Positions 36,453-46,200 of a stretch of DNA of 64,000 nt are shown in pieces. Location of the stretch: contig NZ_BBQM01000011.1 of assembly GCF_000876015.1 (NCBI RefSeq), positions 1 through 64,000 on the forward strand. Reading direction: 5' to 3'. The translations under genes were made by a program, and so were the position numbers. The notes below the pieces were generated by a model. That model saw nothing but the letters and a program-made list of their open reading frames with translations, searched no databases and was not told where the DNA came from. This stretch comes from Cupriavidus basilensis. GTDB taxonomy: Bacteria; Pseudomonadota; Gammaproteobacteria; Burkholderiales; Burkholderiaceae. The stretch's first letter is position 1, and each line of letters opens with the position of its first letter.

Positions 36453-37571
36453 TTATGCGTGGTCGATGCGCCGGGCGAGCAGGCGCAGGTCTTCGCCGAC
36501 CATGCGCACGTCGTGCCAGCGGAAGGCGGCCGCGTCCTGCAGGCGCGCCAGCGGCGGCAGGTTGAACATGCCCTGCGCGTCGCCGAGCAGCTTGGGCGCG
36601 AGGTAGACCAATAGTTCGTCGACGCAATGCTCGCGGATCAGCGAGCCGTTGAGCTTGAAGCCGGCCTCCACGTGCAGCTCGTTGATGCCGCGCCGGCCCA
36701 GTTCCTCCAGCATGCGGCGCAGCTCCACCTTGCCGTGCGGGTTGGGCAGCACCACCACCTCGGCGCCGCGCGCTTCCAGCGCGCGCCGGCGGGCGGCGTC
36801 GTCGAAGGCGCAGAACACCAGCACCGGCTTGGCGAAGTCGCCCGTGTCGGGGATCAGCAGGCGCGCGTCCAGCGGGATCTCCAGGCGCGAATCCACCACC
36901 ACGCGCTGCGGCTGGCGCGGCGTCTCGACCGCGCGCACGTTCAGTTGCGGGTTGTCGTCGCGCACCGTGCCGATGCCGGTGAGGATGGCGCTGGCGCGCG
37001 CGCGCCAGGCATGGCCGTCGTCGCGCGCGGCCTGCCCGGTGATCCACTGGCTGGTGCCGTCGTGCAGCGCGGTGCCGCCGTCGAGCGAGGCCGCCACCTT
37101 GACGCGCACCCACGGCAGGCCGCGCGTCATGCGCGAGACGAAGCCGATATTGAGTTCGCGCGCCTCTTTCTCCAGCAGGCCGCAGCGCACGTCGATGCCC
37201 GCCTCGCGCAGGCGCTGCAGGCCGCGCCCGGATACCGCGGGGTTCGGGTCTTCCATCGCCGCGACCACGCAGGCGATGCCGGCGCGCACCAGCGCATCGG
37301 CGCACGGCGGCGTGCGGCCGAAATGGCTGCACGGCTCGAGCGTGACGTAGGCGGTCGCGCCCGCGGGATCGTGGCCATGCGCGGCGGCGTCCTTGAGCGC
37401 CTGGATTTCCGCGTGGTCCTGGCCGGCGGGCTGGGTGAAGCCCTGGCCGATGACCTTGCCGTCCTTCGATAGCACGCAGCCGACGCGCGGATTGGGCGTG
37501 GTGGTGTACATGCCTCGCGCGGCCAGCGCGAGAGCCTGTGCCATGGCTGCGTGATCGGTATCTGAGAACAT
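36453..37571 (-). CDS. ribD: bifunctional deaminase/reductase RibD
   Basis: 372 residues from ATG 37571 (MFSDTDHAAMAQALALAARG). Residues 1-150 are the zinc deaminase domain: NPRVGCVLSKDG, HAEIQAL, then TLEPCSHFGRTPPC. Residues 150-372 are the reductase: VRVKVAASLDGGTALHDG, DDGHAWRARASAILTGIGTV, GGRGI-like RRGINELHVEAGFKLNGSLI. It carries out the second and third steps of riboflavin synthesis. It follows the minor-pilin cluster by 77 bases, so read-through from the pilin operon is possible. Confidence 0.97.
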   Translation of the reverse strand: MFSDTDHAAMAQALALAARGMYTTTPNPRVGCVLSKDGKVIGQGFTQPAGQDHAEIQALKDAAAHGHDPAGATAYVTLEPCSHFGRTPPCADALVRAGIACVVAAMEDPNPAVSGRGLQRLREAGIDVRCGLLEKEARELNIGFVSRMTRGLPWVRVKVAASLDGGTALHDGTSQWITGQAARDDGHAWRARASAILTGIGTVRDDNPQLNVRAVETPRQPQRVVVDSRLEIPLDARLLIPDTGDFAKPVLVFCAFDDAARRRALEARGAEVVVLPNPHGKVELRRMLEELGRRGINELHVEAGFKLNGSLIREHCVDELLVYLAPKLLGDAQGMFNLPPLARLQDAAAFRWHDVRMVGEDLRLLARRIDHA

Positions 37572-37648
37572 GAGGCTAGGTGTGCTTTCTGGTCGCGCGC
37601 GCGGCGCGTTGGATGAGGGTCGGCAACGGGTGCCGACGGGTTCCGGTG

Positions 37649-38221
37649 TCATGGCGCTCCGGCCTGGAGCGGGCCGTCGCAGTCCGCGTCCCGCCCCGGC
37701 GTGCACATGCGGACACGGCCGTGCGCGCCGAGCTTCAGCAGCCGTTGTTCGCCGCGGCAGCTCACGGTGAAGGTGGCGGCGAGAAAACCGCCTTGCTCCG
37801 AACGAGAGTATCCCACAGCTGTCATGCGCAGCGCATGGCTGCCCGGCGCGGTGGAGCGCAGCCCGATGCGCAGGCAGGCGCCGTGCGTCTGCACCACGGC
37901 GAAGGCATCCCCGGCGGGCCCGTCCGCCGATGCCCGCGCCGACGCCAGGCTCAGGCGCCAGCCGCGGTCCAGCGCGAGGCTGTCCGGCAGCGGCGACAGG
38001 ACCACGTCCTCGCGCCTGGCCACGGCCGTGGCGCGCGCCAGCGCGAGCGAGCCGGCCAGCCGGTCCGCCGCCAGTTCGACCTGCTGCCGGGCCAGCAGCC
38101 GTTGCCAGGACGGCCATGCCGCTGCCGCGAGGATGGCCAGCACGGCGAGGCAGGTGAGCAGCTCGGCCAGCGTGGCGCCGCGGTTTGTCCCGTCTGTCCG
38201 GCGTACGCGGTGCGGAGCCAT
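37649..38221 (-). CDS. GspH/FimT-like pseudopilin, second cluster
   Basis: 190 residues. The prepilin site is degenerate: RGATLAELLTCLAVLAILAAAAW, with Gly-Ala instead of Gly-Phe but the Glu at +5 kept. The C-terminal part (AGSLALARATAVARREDVVL, VSCRGEQRLLKLGAHGRVR) is the FimT/GspH domain. It would be processed by PilD and join the pilus initiation complex. It is last in the second pilin cluster, 3 bases after the preceding gene. Cys residues near the C-terminus may pair. Confidence 0.75.
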   Translation of the reverse strand: MAPHRVRRTDGTNRGATLAELLTCLAVLAILAAAAWPSWQRLLARQQVELAADRLAGSLALARATAVARREDVVLSPLPDSLALDRGWRLSLASARASADGPAGDAFAVVQTHGACLRIGLRSTAPGSHALRMTAVGYSRSEQGGFLAATFTVSCRGEQRLLKLGAHGRVRMCTPGRDADCDGPLQAGAP

Positions 38222-38224
38222 TGT

Positions 38225-38674
38225 TCAGCAGGCCGGCGGCAGCGGCACCGGTTCGGCGGCGAGGGGCGGGTGCGCGAGCCATTCCCCGGTGCTGCGCAGG
38301 ATCAGCGTCCCGCACGGCGCATCGGGCCGCTGCGGCACCGCGCGCAACTCGACGCAGCGCTCCAGCCCGGCGCCCGGGCACGCGCCGGCGCTGATCAGGT
38401 GGCGCGAGCGTACCGGCGGCGCCGGCACGGGGCGCGGCCACCGGCCGGCCACCAGCGCGCCGCCGGGTTCCGCCGCGAAGGTCATGGCGGCCAGCGCGTG
38501 GCGCTCCAGTTCCAGCATGCCGCCGATCAGCGCGCTGCGCGCCTCGGCGCGCCAGCCGCGCTCGACATGGCGGTGCCAGGCGGGAATGGCCATTGCGGCA
38601 AGGATCGCGGCGATGGTCAGCGTGACCAGCAATTCGAGCAGCGTGAAGCCGCATGGGCGTGGCCGGCGTGTCAT
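38225..38674 (-). CDS. PilE-like minor pilin, second cluster
   Basis: 149 residues from ATG 38674 (MTRRPRPCGFTLLELLVTL). A short basic leader, cleavage at G-FTLLE, and the typical hydrophobic helix with Glu5 are all present. The C-terminal globular domain has cysteines CPGAGLERC, PDAPCG and a final C, suggesting a disulfide loop. It is the counterpart of the pilE at 42744-43196, placed after the PilY1-like gene in the same order. Confidence 0.85.
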   Translation of the reverse strand: MTRRPRPCGFTLLELLVTLTIAAILAAMAIPAWHRHVERGWRAEARSALIGGMLELERHALAAMTFAAEPGGALVAGRWPRPVPAPPVRSRHLISAGACPGAGLERCVELRAVPQRPDAPCGTLILRSTGEWLAHPPLAAEPVPLPPAC

Positions 38675-38739
38675 GGGCGGTTCTCCGGGTACTGCCCGCC
38701 GTGGCGGGCGGTGGTGGAAAGCGGGCTTGGCGCGAGATC

Positions 38740-40515
38740 TCAAGGGACGCCCGCGCGGATCAGTTCCCGCCAGCGCAGGCGGCCGGTGCGGCGGCTGGCC
38801 ACGGTGCCGTCGAGCGGCGTGGCGTGGCCGGCTTCGACCGACCAGAGCGTCAGCGCCACCGTCTCGCGCGCGGCGCGGCCCGGGCGCGGCGGTTCAGCGG
38901 CGGCGAGCGGCATGCGGGCGAGGGTGATGGTGGCGCCCGCGCCGGCGGCGTCCGGCCAGATCGGGGCGGCTTTGCCGGCGAACTTGCCGGCGGATGCCGG
39001 GGTTCCGTCCAGCGCCCGGACCAGGTAGCCGCGCTGGCGGCCATCCGGCGTGCGCGTGAGCAGCGCCACATGGCCCGGGTCGGCGGGAAGGAGCCGTTCG
39101 AGGCGCTCGCCGGGATTGGCCAGCGGCAGGCGCCAGCCGGCCTTGCTTCCGTTTCCGGCATTGGCCGGGGCGGGGGGATCGGGCACGGCGACGACATGGT
39201 GGCCGCTGCCGTACACCACCAGATGGCCGCCCGCCGCGCTGAACACTTCCGGCGCGGCGGACATGGCCGGCGCGGTGGGTTGCCGGGCGGGCGTGCCGGG
39301 GCCGTGCAGGCAGCGGCCGTCCGCGCGCCACGGCGCCGGGCCGCGCAGGCCGAAGCGCCAGAGCCGGCCGGCGCCGTCCACCGCGTAGGCCGCCACGGCG
39401 AGGCCGGCCGCGTCGGACAACACGGTCGCGGCGAGCAGGGTCGCGCCGGCCGTGCCGGCCCCGCAGCCGCCCGCGGGCAGGCGCAGGTGTTGCGCGGCGT
39501 ACTTTCCGCGCCACGGCGCGTTGGCGGGTTTGTCGAGCGGCAGCAAGGCGAGCCCGCCCACGGCCAGCGGCACCAGCGCATGCCACCGCTGTCCGCCCGG
39601 CGCCGGCAGGGCCAGCGCGCGGACCGGCCCCGCGGGCGCGAGCGGCAGCGCGGGGGAGGCGGCGGTTTCCCACAGCGGCCCGGCCGGTGGCGCGGAGGCG
39701 GCGTCCGTGATGTCGAGCGCGAACACGGCTGCCGGCGATGCGCCCGCCGCCACGCCGCAGAGCAGGACCGTGCGCCAGCGTTCCGGCTCGAGTTGCACAT
39801 CGGCCGCTTCGGGATATGGGCAGGGTGTGCTGGTGGATGTTGGCCGTGGCGCCTGCTCTTGCTGTCTTCGGGCGCCCGGCTCGCCGCCGGTGTGGCCTGC
39901 GGCAATCCCCGGCAGGTAAGCCAGCACTTCCTCTCCGCTGCCCGCGTCGAACGCATGCAGCAGGCCGGCCTGCGTGCCCAGCCAGACCAGCGGCGCGCGC
40001 GCGGCATGCCTCGCGGCGAAGCCGGCATGGCCGGGCCGGCCGGGTATCCACGCCGGCGGCGGCACGAGCACCGGCCTGGCGCCGGCCGCGCTGCGCGCGA
40101 GCGGCGCACGGCGCAGCGCGGCCAGGCGCGCCGCCACGGCATCGTCCGCGCTTGCGCGCGCCGTGAGCAGCCTGCGCGACGCCGGGTCGCGCAGCGCGAG
40201 CCGGGCGCCGGCTTCCCATGCGATGGCCGGCACGTGCCGGGCGCGCGGCGGCGCGGCGGCGGGCAGGGCATAGGCAAGCAGTTGGCCGGTCCCCGGCTGC
40301 GGGCCGGGCCGTGCAATGTAAGTGAGTGCCTGCGGTGAGGCGGCGCTGGCGCTGCCGCACGCCAGCCCGGCGAGCAGTCCCGCAAGCGGCCCAATGAACG
40401 GTCTCGCAAGCAGCAGCCTCGCAAGTAGCCTCACAAGCAGTCCCGCAAGCAGTCTCGCAAGCAGTTTTGCAAGTAGCGCGGCGAGCACGCGGCGCGGCAT
40501 GGCGGCGCGCCTCAT
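38740..40515 (-). CDS. short PilY1-like protein, second cluster
   Basis: 591 residues from ATG 40515, which overlaps the pilX stop by four bases (ATGA). The signal peptide is long and made of repeated LLAR/LLAK/LLAG units, ending near GSASAASPQ. The mature part resembles only the C-terminal beta-propeller half of PilY1: LVWLGTQAGLLHAFDAGSGEEVLAYLPG matches the PilY1 NDGMLHAF region, LALDITD-like AVFALDITDAAS, and the final RTGRLRWRELIRAG matches the end of PilY1 ([10 protein letters not shown]). The N-terminal adhesin half is missing, and so is any D-x-D-x-D-G calcium loop. It may be a tip protein with altered control of retraction, or an adhesin base that recruits another protein. Confidence 0.8.
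   Translation of the reverse strand: MRRAAMPRRVLAALLAKLLARLLAGLLVRLLARLLLARPFIGPLAGLLAGLACGSASAASPQALTYIARPGPQPGTGQLLAYALPAAAPPRARHVPAIAWEAGARLALRDPASRRLLTARASADDAVAARLAALRRAPLARSAAGARPVLVPPPAWIPGRPGHAGFAARHAARAPLVWLGTQAGLLHAFDAGSGEEVLAYLPGIAAGHTGGEPGARRQQEQAPRPTSTSTPCPYPEAADVQLEPERWRTVLLCGVAAGASPAAVFALDITDAASAPPAGPLWETAASPALPLAPAGPVRALALPAPGGQRWHALVPLAVGGLALLPLDKPANAPWRGKYAAQHLRLPAGGCGAGTAGATLLAATVLSDAAGLAVAAYAVDGAGRLWRFGLRGPAPWRADGRCLHGPGTPARQPTAPAMSAAPEVFSAAGGHLVVYGSGHHVVAVPDPPAPANAGNGSKAGWRLPLANPGERLERLLPADPGHVALLTRTPDGRQRGYLVRALDGTPASAGKFAGKAAPIWPDAAGAGATITLARMPLAAAEPPRPGRAARETVALTLWSVEAGHATPLDGTVASRRTGRLRWRELIRAGVP
40403..40476 (-). repeat. 12-bp tandem repeats in a signal-peptide coding region
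   Basis: About six imperfect 12-base units of the form TCGCAAGCAGTC (plus-strand reading) encode LLAR-type repeats in the signal peptide of the short PilY1-like protein. Unit length is a multiple of three, so slippage would alter signal-peptide length in steps of four residues without breaking the frame. Confidence 0.7.
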
Positions 40516-41150
40516 GGCTGAAACTTGGTCTGCAGCAGGGCGCGCACCGCCGGGTCGCGCCCCGCGCCCAGCGCGGTGATGCGAAAGCGCGGCTTCGTGT
40601 TCTTTCCCGCGTCGCCGTAGCCGGGCGTCAGCCATGCGCCGGGAGGGCGTTCGTGCAGCAGTTCGATCACGTAGCGCGGCAGCGCGGCCGCGCCGGCGAC
40701 GCCGGCCGGAAGCGCCGGCAGGGCGATGCCCGTGAAGGTGCCGGCGGCGATGCCGGTTGCCGCGTCGGGGCTGTGCGCGTCGAGCCAGTCGTTCCATACC
40801 GGCGGCATGCCCGGCGCGGGCCGGCACAGCCCGCGCTGCGCGCCGCCCGCGCACTGTCCGGGCGGTGGCCACGCGGCCAGGCGCGCGTCGGCGCCGGTGG
40901 CGCCGGCGCGCAGCGCCAGCAGCAGGTCGGCCTCGGCGTCCAGCAGCGCCGCCTCCGCGGCGCGGAAGGCGATCTCGCGCTCGAGCTGGTAGGCCCCGAC
41001 CTGCCGCGCGGAGAGCAGGAAATGGAGACCGGCCGCGGTGGTGGCGGCAACCAGCAGCAGCATCGTGCCGACCAGCAGCAGCGTCGTGCTGCCGGCCATG
41101 CGCGGGCGCGCCGCGAGCGCGGCGGCGTTCAGCACAGCGTCTCCGCGCAT
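40512..41150 (-). CDS. PilX-like minor pilin, second cluster
   Basis: 212 residues from ATG 41150. It has the PilX pattern of one N-terminal membrane helix without a Gly-Phe prepilin motif: ARPRMAGSTTLLLVGTMLLLV, followed by YQLEREIAFRAAEAALLDAEADLL, the conserved AAEAAL of the family. The globular part has CAGGAQRGLCRP. The start lies inside the end of pilW (22-base overlap) and its stop overlaps the PilY1-like start. Confidence 0.8.
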   Translation of the reverse strand: MRGDAVLNAAALAARPRMAGSTTLLLVGTMLLLVAATTAAGLHFLLSARQVGAYQLEREIAFRAAEAALLDAEADLLLALRAGATGADARLAAWPPPGQCAGGAQRGLCRPAPGMPPVWNDWLDAHSPDAATGIAAGTFTGIALPALPAGVAGAAALPRYVIELLHERPPGAWLTPGYGDAGKNTKPRFRITALGAGRDPAVRALLQTKFQP

Positions 41151-42061
41151 GGCGCCGGATTGCGCAGCCGCACCGAGGCGGTGAACACGCGGCGCAGCAG
41201 CGCGGGCCGGTCCGCTGGCTCGAACGCCACCGCGCCGTCCTGCGCGGCGGGCGCGGGCGGAAACAGGACGAGGGCCGGCGCCCGCGCGCGCTGCGCCAGC
41301 GGACGTTCGCCACGCAGGACCAATGCGACCTGCACGGCGAGCACGTTGTGCCACGCCGGCATGCCGCGCCGGTTCATCTCCTCGGCGCGCAGGAACGTGT
41401 CGGGCCTGCCGTCGCCGGTGGTGTCGATGCCGTAGCGCAACCGCATCGTCTCGACACCGCGCACCAGCGCGCCGGAGGTCCAGCTACCGGCCTGCGCCTG
41501 TCCGTCGCGCCGGCTGGCATAGCGGCACAGCAACTGCGGTTCGCCGTCGGCACCGCTGGCCACGTAGAGCAAGTTGGCGCCCGCATACGGCGTTTCCTTT
41601 GCGGCATCGCCCACGCTCCGCGCCGCCAGCGCATAACCGCTGCAATCCACCATGGTGCGGTCCGGCAGCGCGGGCTGCCGCTCGCGCCCGCTGCCGCTGA
41701 AGCGCACCAGCAGCGCATCGCCGCCATTGACGCCGCGGCGCGCGCAGGCGGGCACCGGGCCGATGCCGGGCTGCCCGCAATCGTCGCGCCCCGACACGGC
41801 TGGCGGCGCCTGCGCCGGCATGGCCGCCGCATCCGGCCGCCAGCCGCCGTGGCGGATCAGCTGGGCAATGATGGCAAGCGCGTGCTGGCCGCGCTCTTCG
41901 AGCAGCACGAGATCGACGGCGGTGCGATAGGCGACCTGGACCGCGTGGAAGGACGACGCCGCCAGCGCGCTTACCAGCAGGCCCAGCGCGAGGCCGGTCA
42001 TCAGTTCGACCAGCGTGAAGCCTTGCCAGCGCCGGCGCCGGGCCGCGCGTGCGGTCTTCAT
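41129..42061 (-). CDS. PilW-like minor pilin, second cluster
   Basis: 310 residues from ATG 42061, chosen because it overlaps the pilV stop (ATGA) like the other junctions in this cluster; an ATG four codons earlier is less likely. MKTARAARRRRWQGFTLVELM is a perfect type 4 prepilin leader. PilW marks follow: LLEERGQHALAIIAQLIRHGGW, and the later GGDALLVRFSG. Cys-containing domain. PilD substrate; part of the priming complex. Confidence 0.88.
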   Translation of the reverse strand: MKTARAARRRRWQGFTLVELMTGLALGLLVSALAASSFHAVQVAYRTAVDLVLLEERGQHALAIIAQLIRHGGWRPDAAAMPAQAPPAVSGRDDCGQPGIGPVPACARRGVNGGDALLVRFSGSGRERQPALPDRTMVDCSGYALAARSVGDAAKETPYAGANLLYVASGADGEPQLLCRYASRRDGQAQAGSWTSGALVRGVETMRLRYGIDTTGDGRPDTFLRAEEMNRRGMPAWHNVLAVQVALVLRGERPLAQRARAPALVLFPPAPAAQDGAVAFEPADRPALLRRVFTASVRLRNPAPCAETLC

Positions 42062-42522
42062 GGCCGGATCCACAGGGCGATGGCGCGCAGGGCCGCGCTG
42101 CTGCCGCCGGTGCCGCCGGCGCGTGCGGCCCGGGCGTGCAGCGGACCGGCCACCGCCAGCCTTGGTCCCGCCGCGCAGGCGGGCTCGTCGTTTTCATCGC
42201 CCGTGAAGGCGAGCGAATCGCACAGGCGCACGTGCAGCCGCCCCGCGTTTCCGCGCGCGCGCAGCAAGGCCAGCACCTGCGCCGGGTCCTCCAGTTCCGC
42301 CAGTTCGGCGCCCGCGCGCGTGGCGTGGCCGAGCGCCTCGTAGTGGCGCACGGCGCCGAGCGCGGCGGGTGCGAGCGCGGCGAGCGGGAGCAGCCCGATG
42401 CCCAGCACCGCGAGCGCGGCGAGGGCTTCGATCAGGAGGTAGCCGCGCGGCGCGCGGTGCGGCGCATGTGGCCGGTCGGCAGGGTGGCCTGTCCGGCTGG
42501 TTCGGCCTGTTCGCAACGGCAT
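42058..42522 (-). CDS. PilV-like minor pilin, second cluster
   Basis: 154 residues. The leader is long (about 26 residues) and the prepilin site is atypical, APRGYLLIEALAALAVLGIG, with Tyr after Gly, but Glu5 is kept. The PilV-type hydrophobic helix LLPLAALAPAALGAVRH and a short globular domain with CAAGPRLAV follow. First gene of the second cluster. It is 221 bases after pilE of the first cluster, a gap that could hold its own promoter. Confidence 0.8.
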   Translation of the reverse strand: MPLRTGRTSRTGHPADRPHAPHRAPRGYLLIEALAALAVLGIGLLPLAALAPAALGAVRHYEALGHATRAGAELAELEDPAQVLALLRARGNAGRLHVRLCDSLAFTGDENDEPACAAGPRLAVAGPLHARAARAGGTGGSSAALRAIALWIRP

Positions 42523-42743
42523 GGCGATCTCGCGTGGCAGAGGATGGCCAGACGATAGCCGCGCGGCGGGGCTGGAAATGTTCCAGATTGTGGAGACTGG
42601 CTGTGGACGATTCTCAAAATCACCGGGCTACGCCAGCCAGGCCGGCCGCGCGCGCCGCGCGCCGATACCGCGCGCCGATGCCCGCGCACTGCCGGTTCCT
42701 TGCGGACCGGCGTTCAGTCCCGTCAGCAGTCCTGCCGGCAGCC

Positions 42744-43196
42744 CTACCAGCAGTCCTGCGTGCTCCCCGTGCTGGCGGGGGTCTTGTCGTTGAGATCGTT
42801 GATCGTCATCTGGCCGCATGCCGGGTCGGTCTTCACCGCGTTCGCGGTCAGCAGGTAGGAGCTGGCGATCCCCGTTCCGCCCGCGGCGACCGAGATGACG
42901 TAGGCGCTGGATTCGCAGTTGTCGCCGGAAGGCGTGGTGCCGCCGCCGGTGCAGGCGGGCAACTGCAATGCGGCCAGGTCGGTGGTGTACTTGTTGTTGA
43001 CCGTGAAGTACCGTTCCAGCGCGCCTTGCGCCCGCAGCAGCGCGGCCTTGCCTTCGGTGCGCCGCGCGCGCAGCACGTACTGCGAGTAGTTGGGAATGGC
43101 GACCGCGGCCAGGATGCCGACGATGGCCACCGTCGCCATCAGCTCGATCAGCGTGAATCCCGGGCGCCGGCGCCGCAGGGTCGGGGAGTGGGTCAT
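42744..43196 (-). CDS. pilE: PilE-type minor pilin
   Basis: 150 residues. The leader [33 protein letters not shown] is canonical, cleaved at G-FTLIE. The globular domain has [21 protein letters not shown] and a disulfide-type C-terminus ([12 protein letters not shown] then a final CW). It closes the first cluster 46 bases after pilY1, as in Pseudomonas pilE. It belongs to the minor-pilin priming complex rather than the main fibre. Confidence 0.9.
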   Translation of the reverse strand: MTHSPTLRRRRPGFTLIELMATVAIVGILAAVAIPNYSQYVLRARRTEGKAALLRAQGALERYFTVNNKYTTDLAALQLPACTGGGTTPSGDNCESSAYVISVAAGGTGIASSYLLTANAVKTDPACGQMTINDLNDKTPASTGSTQDCW

Positions 43197-43242
43197 GTGC
43201 GTGTTGCTCCTGTTGCTCCTGCTCCTGATGCCATGCGGCGCG

Positions 43243-46200
43243 TCAATGCAGGATCTCGCGCCACGTCAGGCGGCCGGTCGGGCTGCCCGCGCTTTCGGAC
43301 ACGGTTTCCTGGTTGCCGCTGGTGCCGGTCAGGAACTTGCATTCCTTGTTCGGGCCGCACCGTGTCACCGTCGGCGTGGGCGTGACGCCGACCGTGGACT
43401 GGCGTCCGCCGACGTATTGCTGGCCGCCGTTGCTGCCGTTCACCATGTCGCGCGGGTCGAAGTAGCCATCGTTGTTGACGTCGAACGGCGAGACGGGAAG
43501 CCGCCCGCCGGATAGCCCGCTGAGTTCCATCAGCCAGCTCGTGCCGCCGTTGGCGCACAGGTCGCCGGACGGAATCAGCGTGGAGAACACGATGCGGTTG
43601 CCGCGGATCTGCGGGTTGTAGACCACGCGCTCGCCCTGGCCGGGCAGGCCCGGGGAGAGCAGGTTCAGGTACCAGCCGCCGGTCGTGCCCGACTGGGAGT
43701 ACGTCACGGTATTCTGGCTGACGAGCCGGTACGCAAAGCCGTTGTACAGGAGTTCCTGGCTGATGGTCTGGGCGACCAGGTTGTTGCGCGACACGGTGGC
43801 CGCGCCCACGGTGTCGCGGTCCCAGATGCCGTAGAAGCTCTGCGTGCTCATGTCGGCCGGGTCGCTGGTGTCCACGTAGCGGCCGGTGCCGAACAGCACC
43901 ATGAAGCCGCCGGCCGGATTGCGCATCACGTCCACCGAGGAGGTGATCGGCTGGCGCTTGCCGCCGTCGTCGGTGGCCACGAACAGCAGCGAGCGGGCGC
44001 TGGCCTGGGTCCAGGCGGACGGGCTGGTGCTGCGCAGGTCGAACTTCCACAGGTTGCCGAGCAGGTCGCCGGCATAGAGGATGTCGGTGGTGCCGTCGCC
44101 GTTGATGTCGGTCGGGAAGACCTGCGCGATGCCGTTGGCCGCGGTCGCGGCGGCGTCGTCGACCGACAGCTTCAGGTAGTCGGTGCCCAGCACCCAGCTC
44201 TTGGAGCCGGCGGGGCGGTCCAGGAACACGATGTAGATGTACCCCTTGGCGGCGGTGCTGTTGAAGCCGTTGCCGAACACCGCCGCCCACTTGCCGTTGG
44301 CCAGCTTGATGATAGCGGGCTGGCCGAACGTGTAGCCGAGGTCGGCGTCGCTGCTGCTGGTGAATTCCCACAGCACGGTGCTGGCCGCCGTGCCTTCGGC
44401 GATCGATTCGGGATCGGTCACGTCGAGCGCGTAGATGCCCTTGCCGCCCGCGGCGAGGCCGCCCACCAGCACCGTCTTCCAGGCGTTGTTGACCAGCGCG
44501 TCGCCGGTGGCCGGCGTGCCGTCGACGTAGTAGGCGTGGGTGTAGCCGGTATCGGTGAGCTTGGCCAGCGTGCCGTACAGCGGCGAGGGCACGTAGGCGA
44601 ACAGTTCCTTGCCGGCGTCGGAGCCGGCGTCCGTGCTGGGGTTGGCGGAGAACGCGTGGAGCATGCCGTCGTTGGCGCCGACGTACAGCATCGGCTTGCG
44701 GTTGCGCTTGTTGGCGACGAAGGTCGCGTAGCCGGCGTCGGCCAGGCCGGCATTGGGCACGCCGACGTACTGCGGGCTGGAGTTGACGATGTCGCCCAGC
44801 AGCGTGTTGGGCCGCACGCGGAACTTGCCCTGGGCGTCGCCTTCGTTGCTCTGGTCGCCGCGCAGCCAGTTCAGGCGCGCCTGGCCCTGGGCGTCGGTGA
44901 GATTGAGCGCGGTGCGGTACGTCGCGGGCAGGTTGCTCCAGCGGAACGGGATGCCGCTGCCGGCCGCGCTGTCGTAGGACAGGATGTTGCGGTTGTTGGC
45001 GACGGCGCCCTTGAGCAGCAGCCCGGCGTCCCACAGCGCGGGCTGTTGCAGCAGGCCGTCCGCGTTCACCGCGTAGGCCAGCAGCTGGCCGGACCAGTCG
45101 GTGCCGTTGAAGCGGGCCTGGTAAATCCGCGAGCCCGTGGTCAGCGACGACGAGTTGGTCGCCACCGACGCGGCCGACGAGGTCTGGAGGATGGACAGGA
45201 ACGCGCGCTCCAGCGCCGCCGACAGCGCGCCGGGGTTGGTGGCGTAGAAGTAGTTGTCGGGCAGGCCGTCCGTGCCGCCGCTGCCGTCGGACAGACGCAC
45301 GTCCCATTCGGAGACCTGGTCCGGCGTGTTCGAGCCGTTCAGGTCCTTGAAGCCGCCCCACTTCGCCGCGTAGTACAGCGGATCCTGGAACTGCGAGCCG
45401 CTCTTGCCGTTGGCGGTGTAGGTGACGCTGGTTTCTGGGTCGCCCAGCGCGCAGTTGCTGCAGCCGCCGCTGGCGTTGAGCTGCGAGCCGGACGGCGTCA
45501 CCGTGACGTTGACCGGGTCGGTGTAGCTGAAGCCCAGGATGCCGGAGTGGAAGTGCGTGCCGTCCTTGTCGGTGCCGGAGACCGTGTAGCCGAAACCCTG
45601 CCCGTTGGAGGTGGACGCGGAAACCACCTTGGTCGAGATCTTGATGGTGTCGCCGCTGACGCTGTAGGTCAGCGTGCCCCACACGTCCTGGTCGTAGTCG
45701 CCGCCGGCGATGGAGTCTTCCCAGTTGACGTAGAACTTGCCGCTGGTGGCCGTCTGGCTGATGACCTTGAAGTCCACCAGCGTGCCGTTGCTGGCGGGCA
45801 CGCCGCTCGGATGCAGCTGGTAGGACGGCATGATGGTGACCGTCTTGCCGTTCACGTTGACGTTGATCTTGGGCGTGGTGGTGGCGAGCTGCACCGCGTA
45901 GGTCGCGACCTTCAGCGATTTCTGGTCGCCGTCCGGCACGCCCAGCGTCTTGCCGTCGCGGATCCGGTTCATGTGGGCGAACAGCGCGGCCCCGGCGATC
46001 TGGAACGTGCCCTTCTGCGAAGGGCCTTCCGGGCAGATGCCGAGCACGTCGCTGAAATTGGACACGGCCTTGGCCGAGCACATGTTGTCGATCACCGAGC
46101 CCACGCCGCCGGCGAACCAGGTCGCCTTGCCGTCGACGCCTTCGCCGGCGCCGACCTTGTTGGTCCAGGGGCTGACGCTGCCGGTGGTGTTCAGGTCGGA

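Noticed and set aside
40403-40476. CRISPR array
   Set aside because: The repeats are 12 bases, contiguous without spacers, and translate as signal-peptide units. No other array-like pattern or cas gene was seen.
38740-41313. 857-residue version of the PilY1-like protein
   Set aside because: The extension overlaps pilX in another frame and would put the signal peptide inside the protein. ATG 40515 with the four-base overlap is the natural start.
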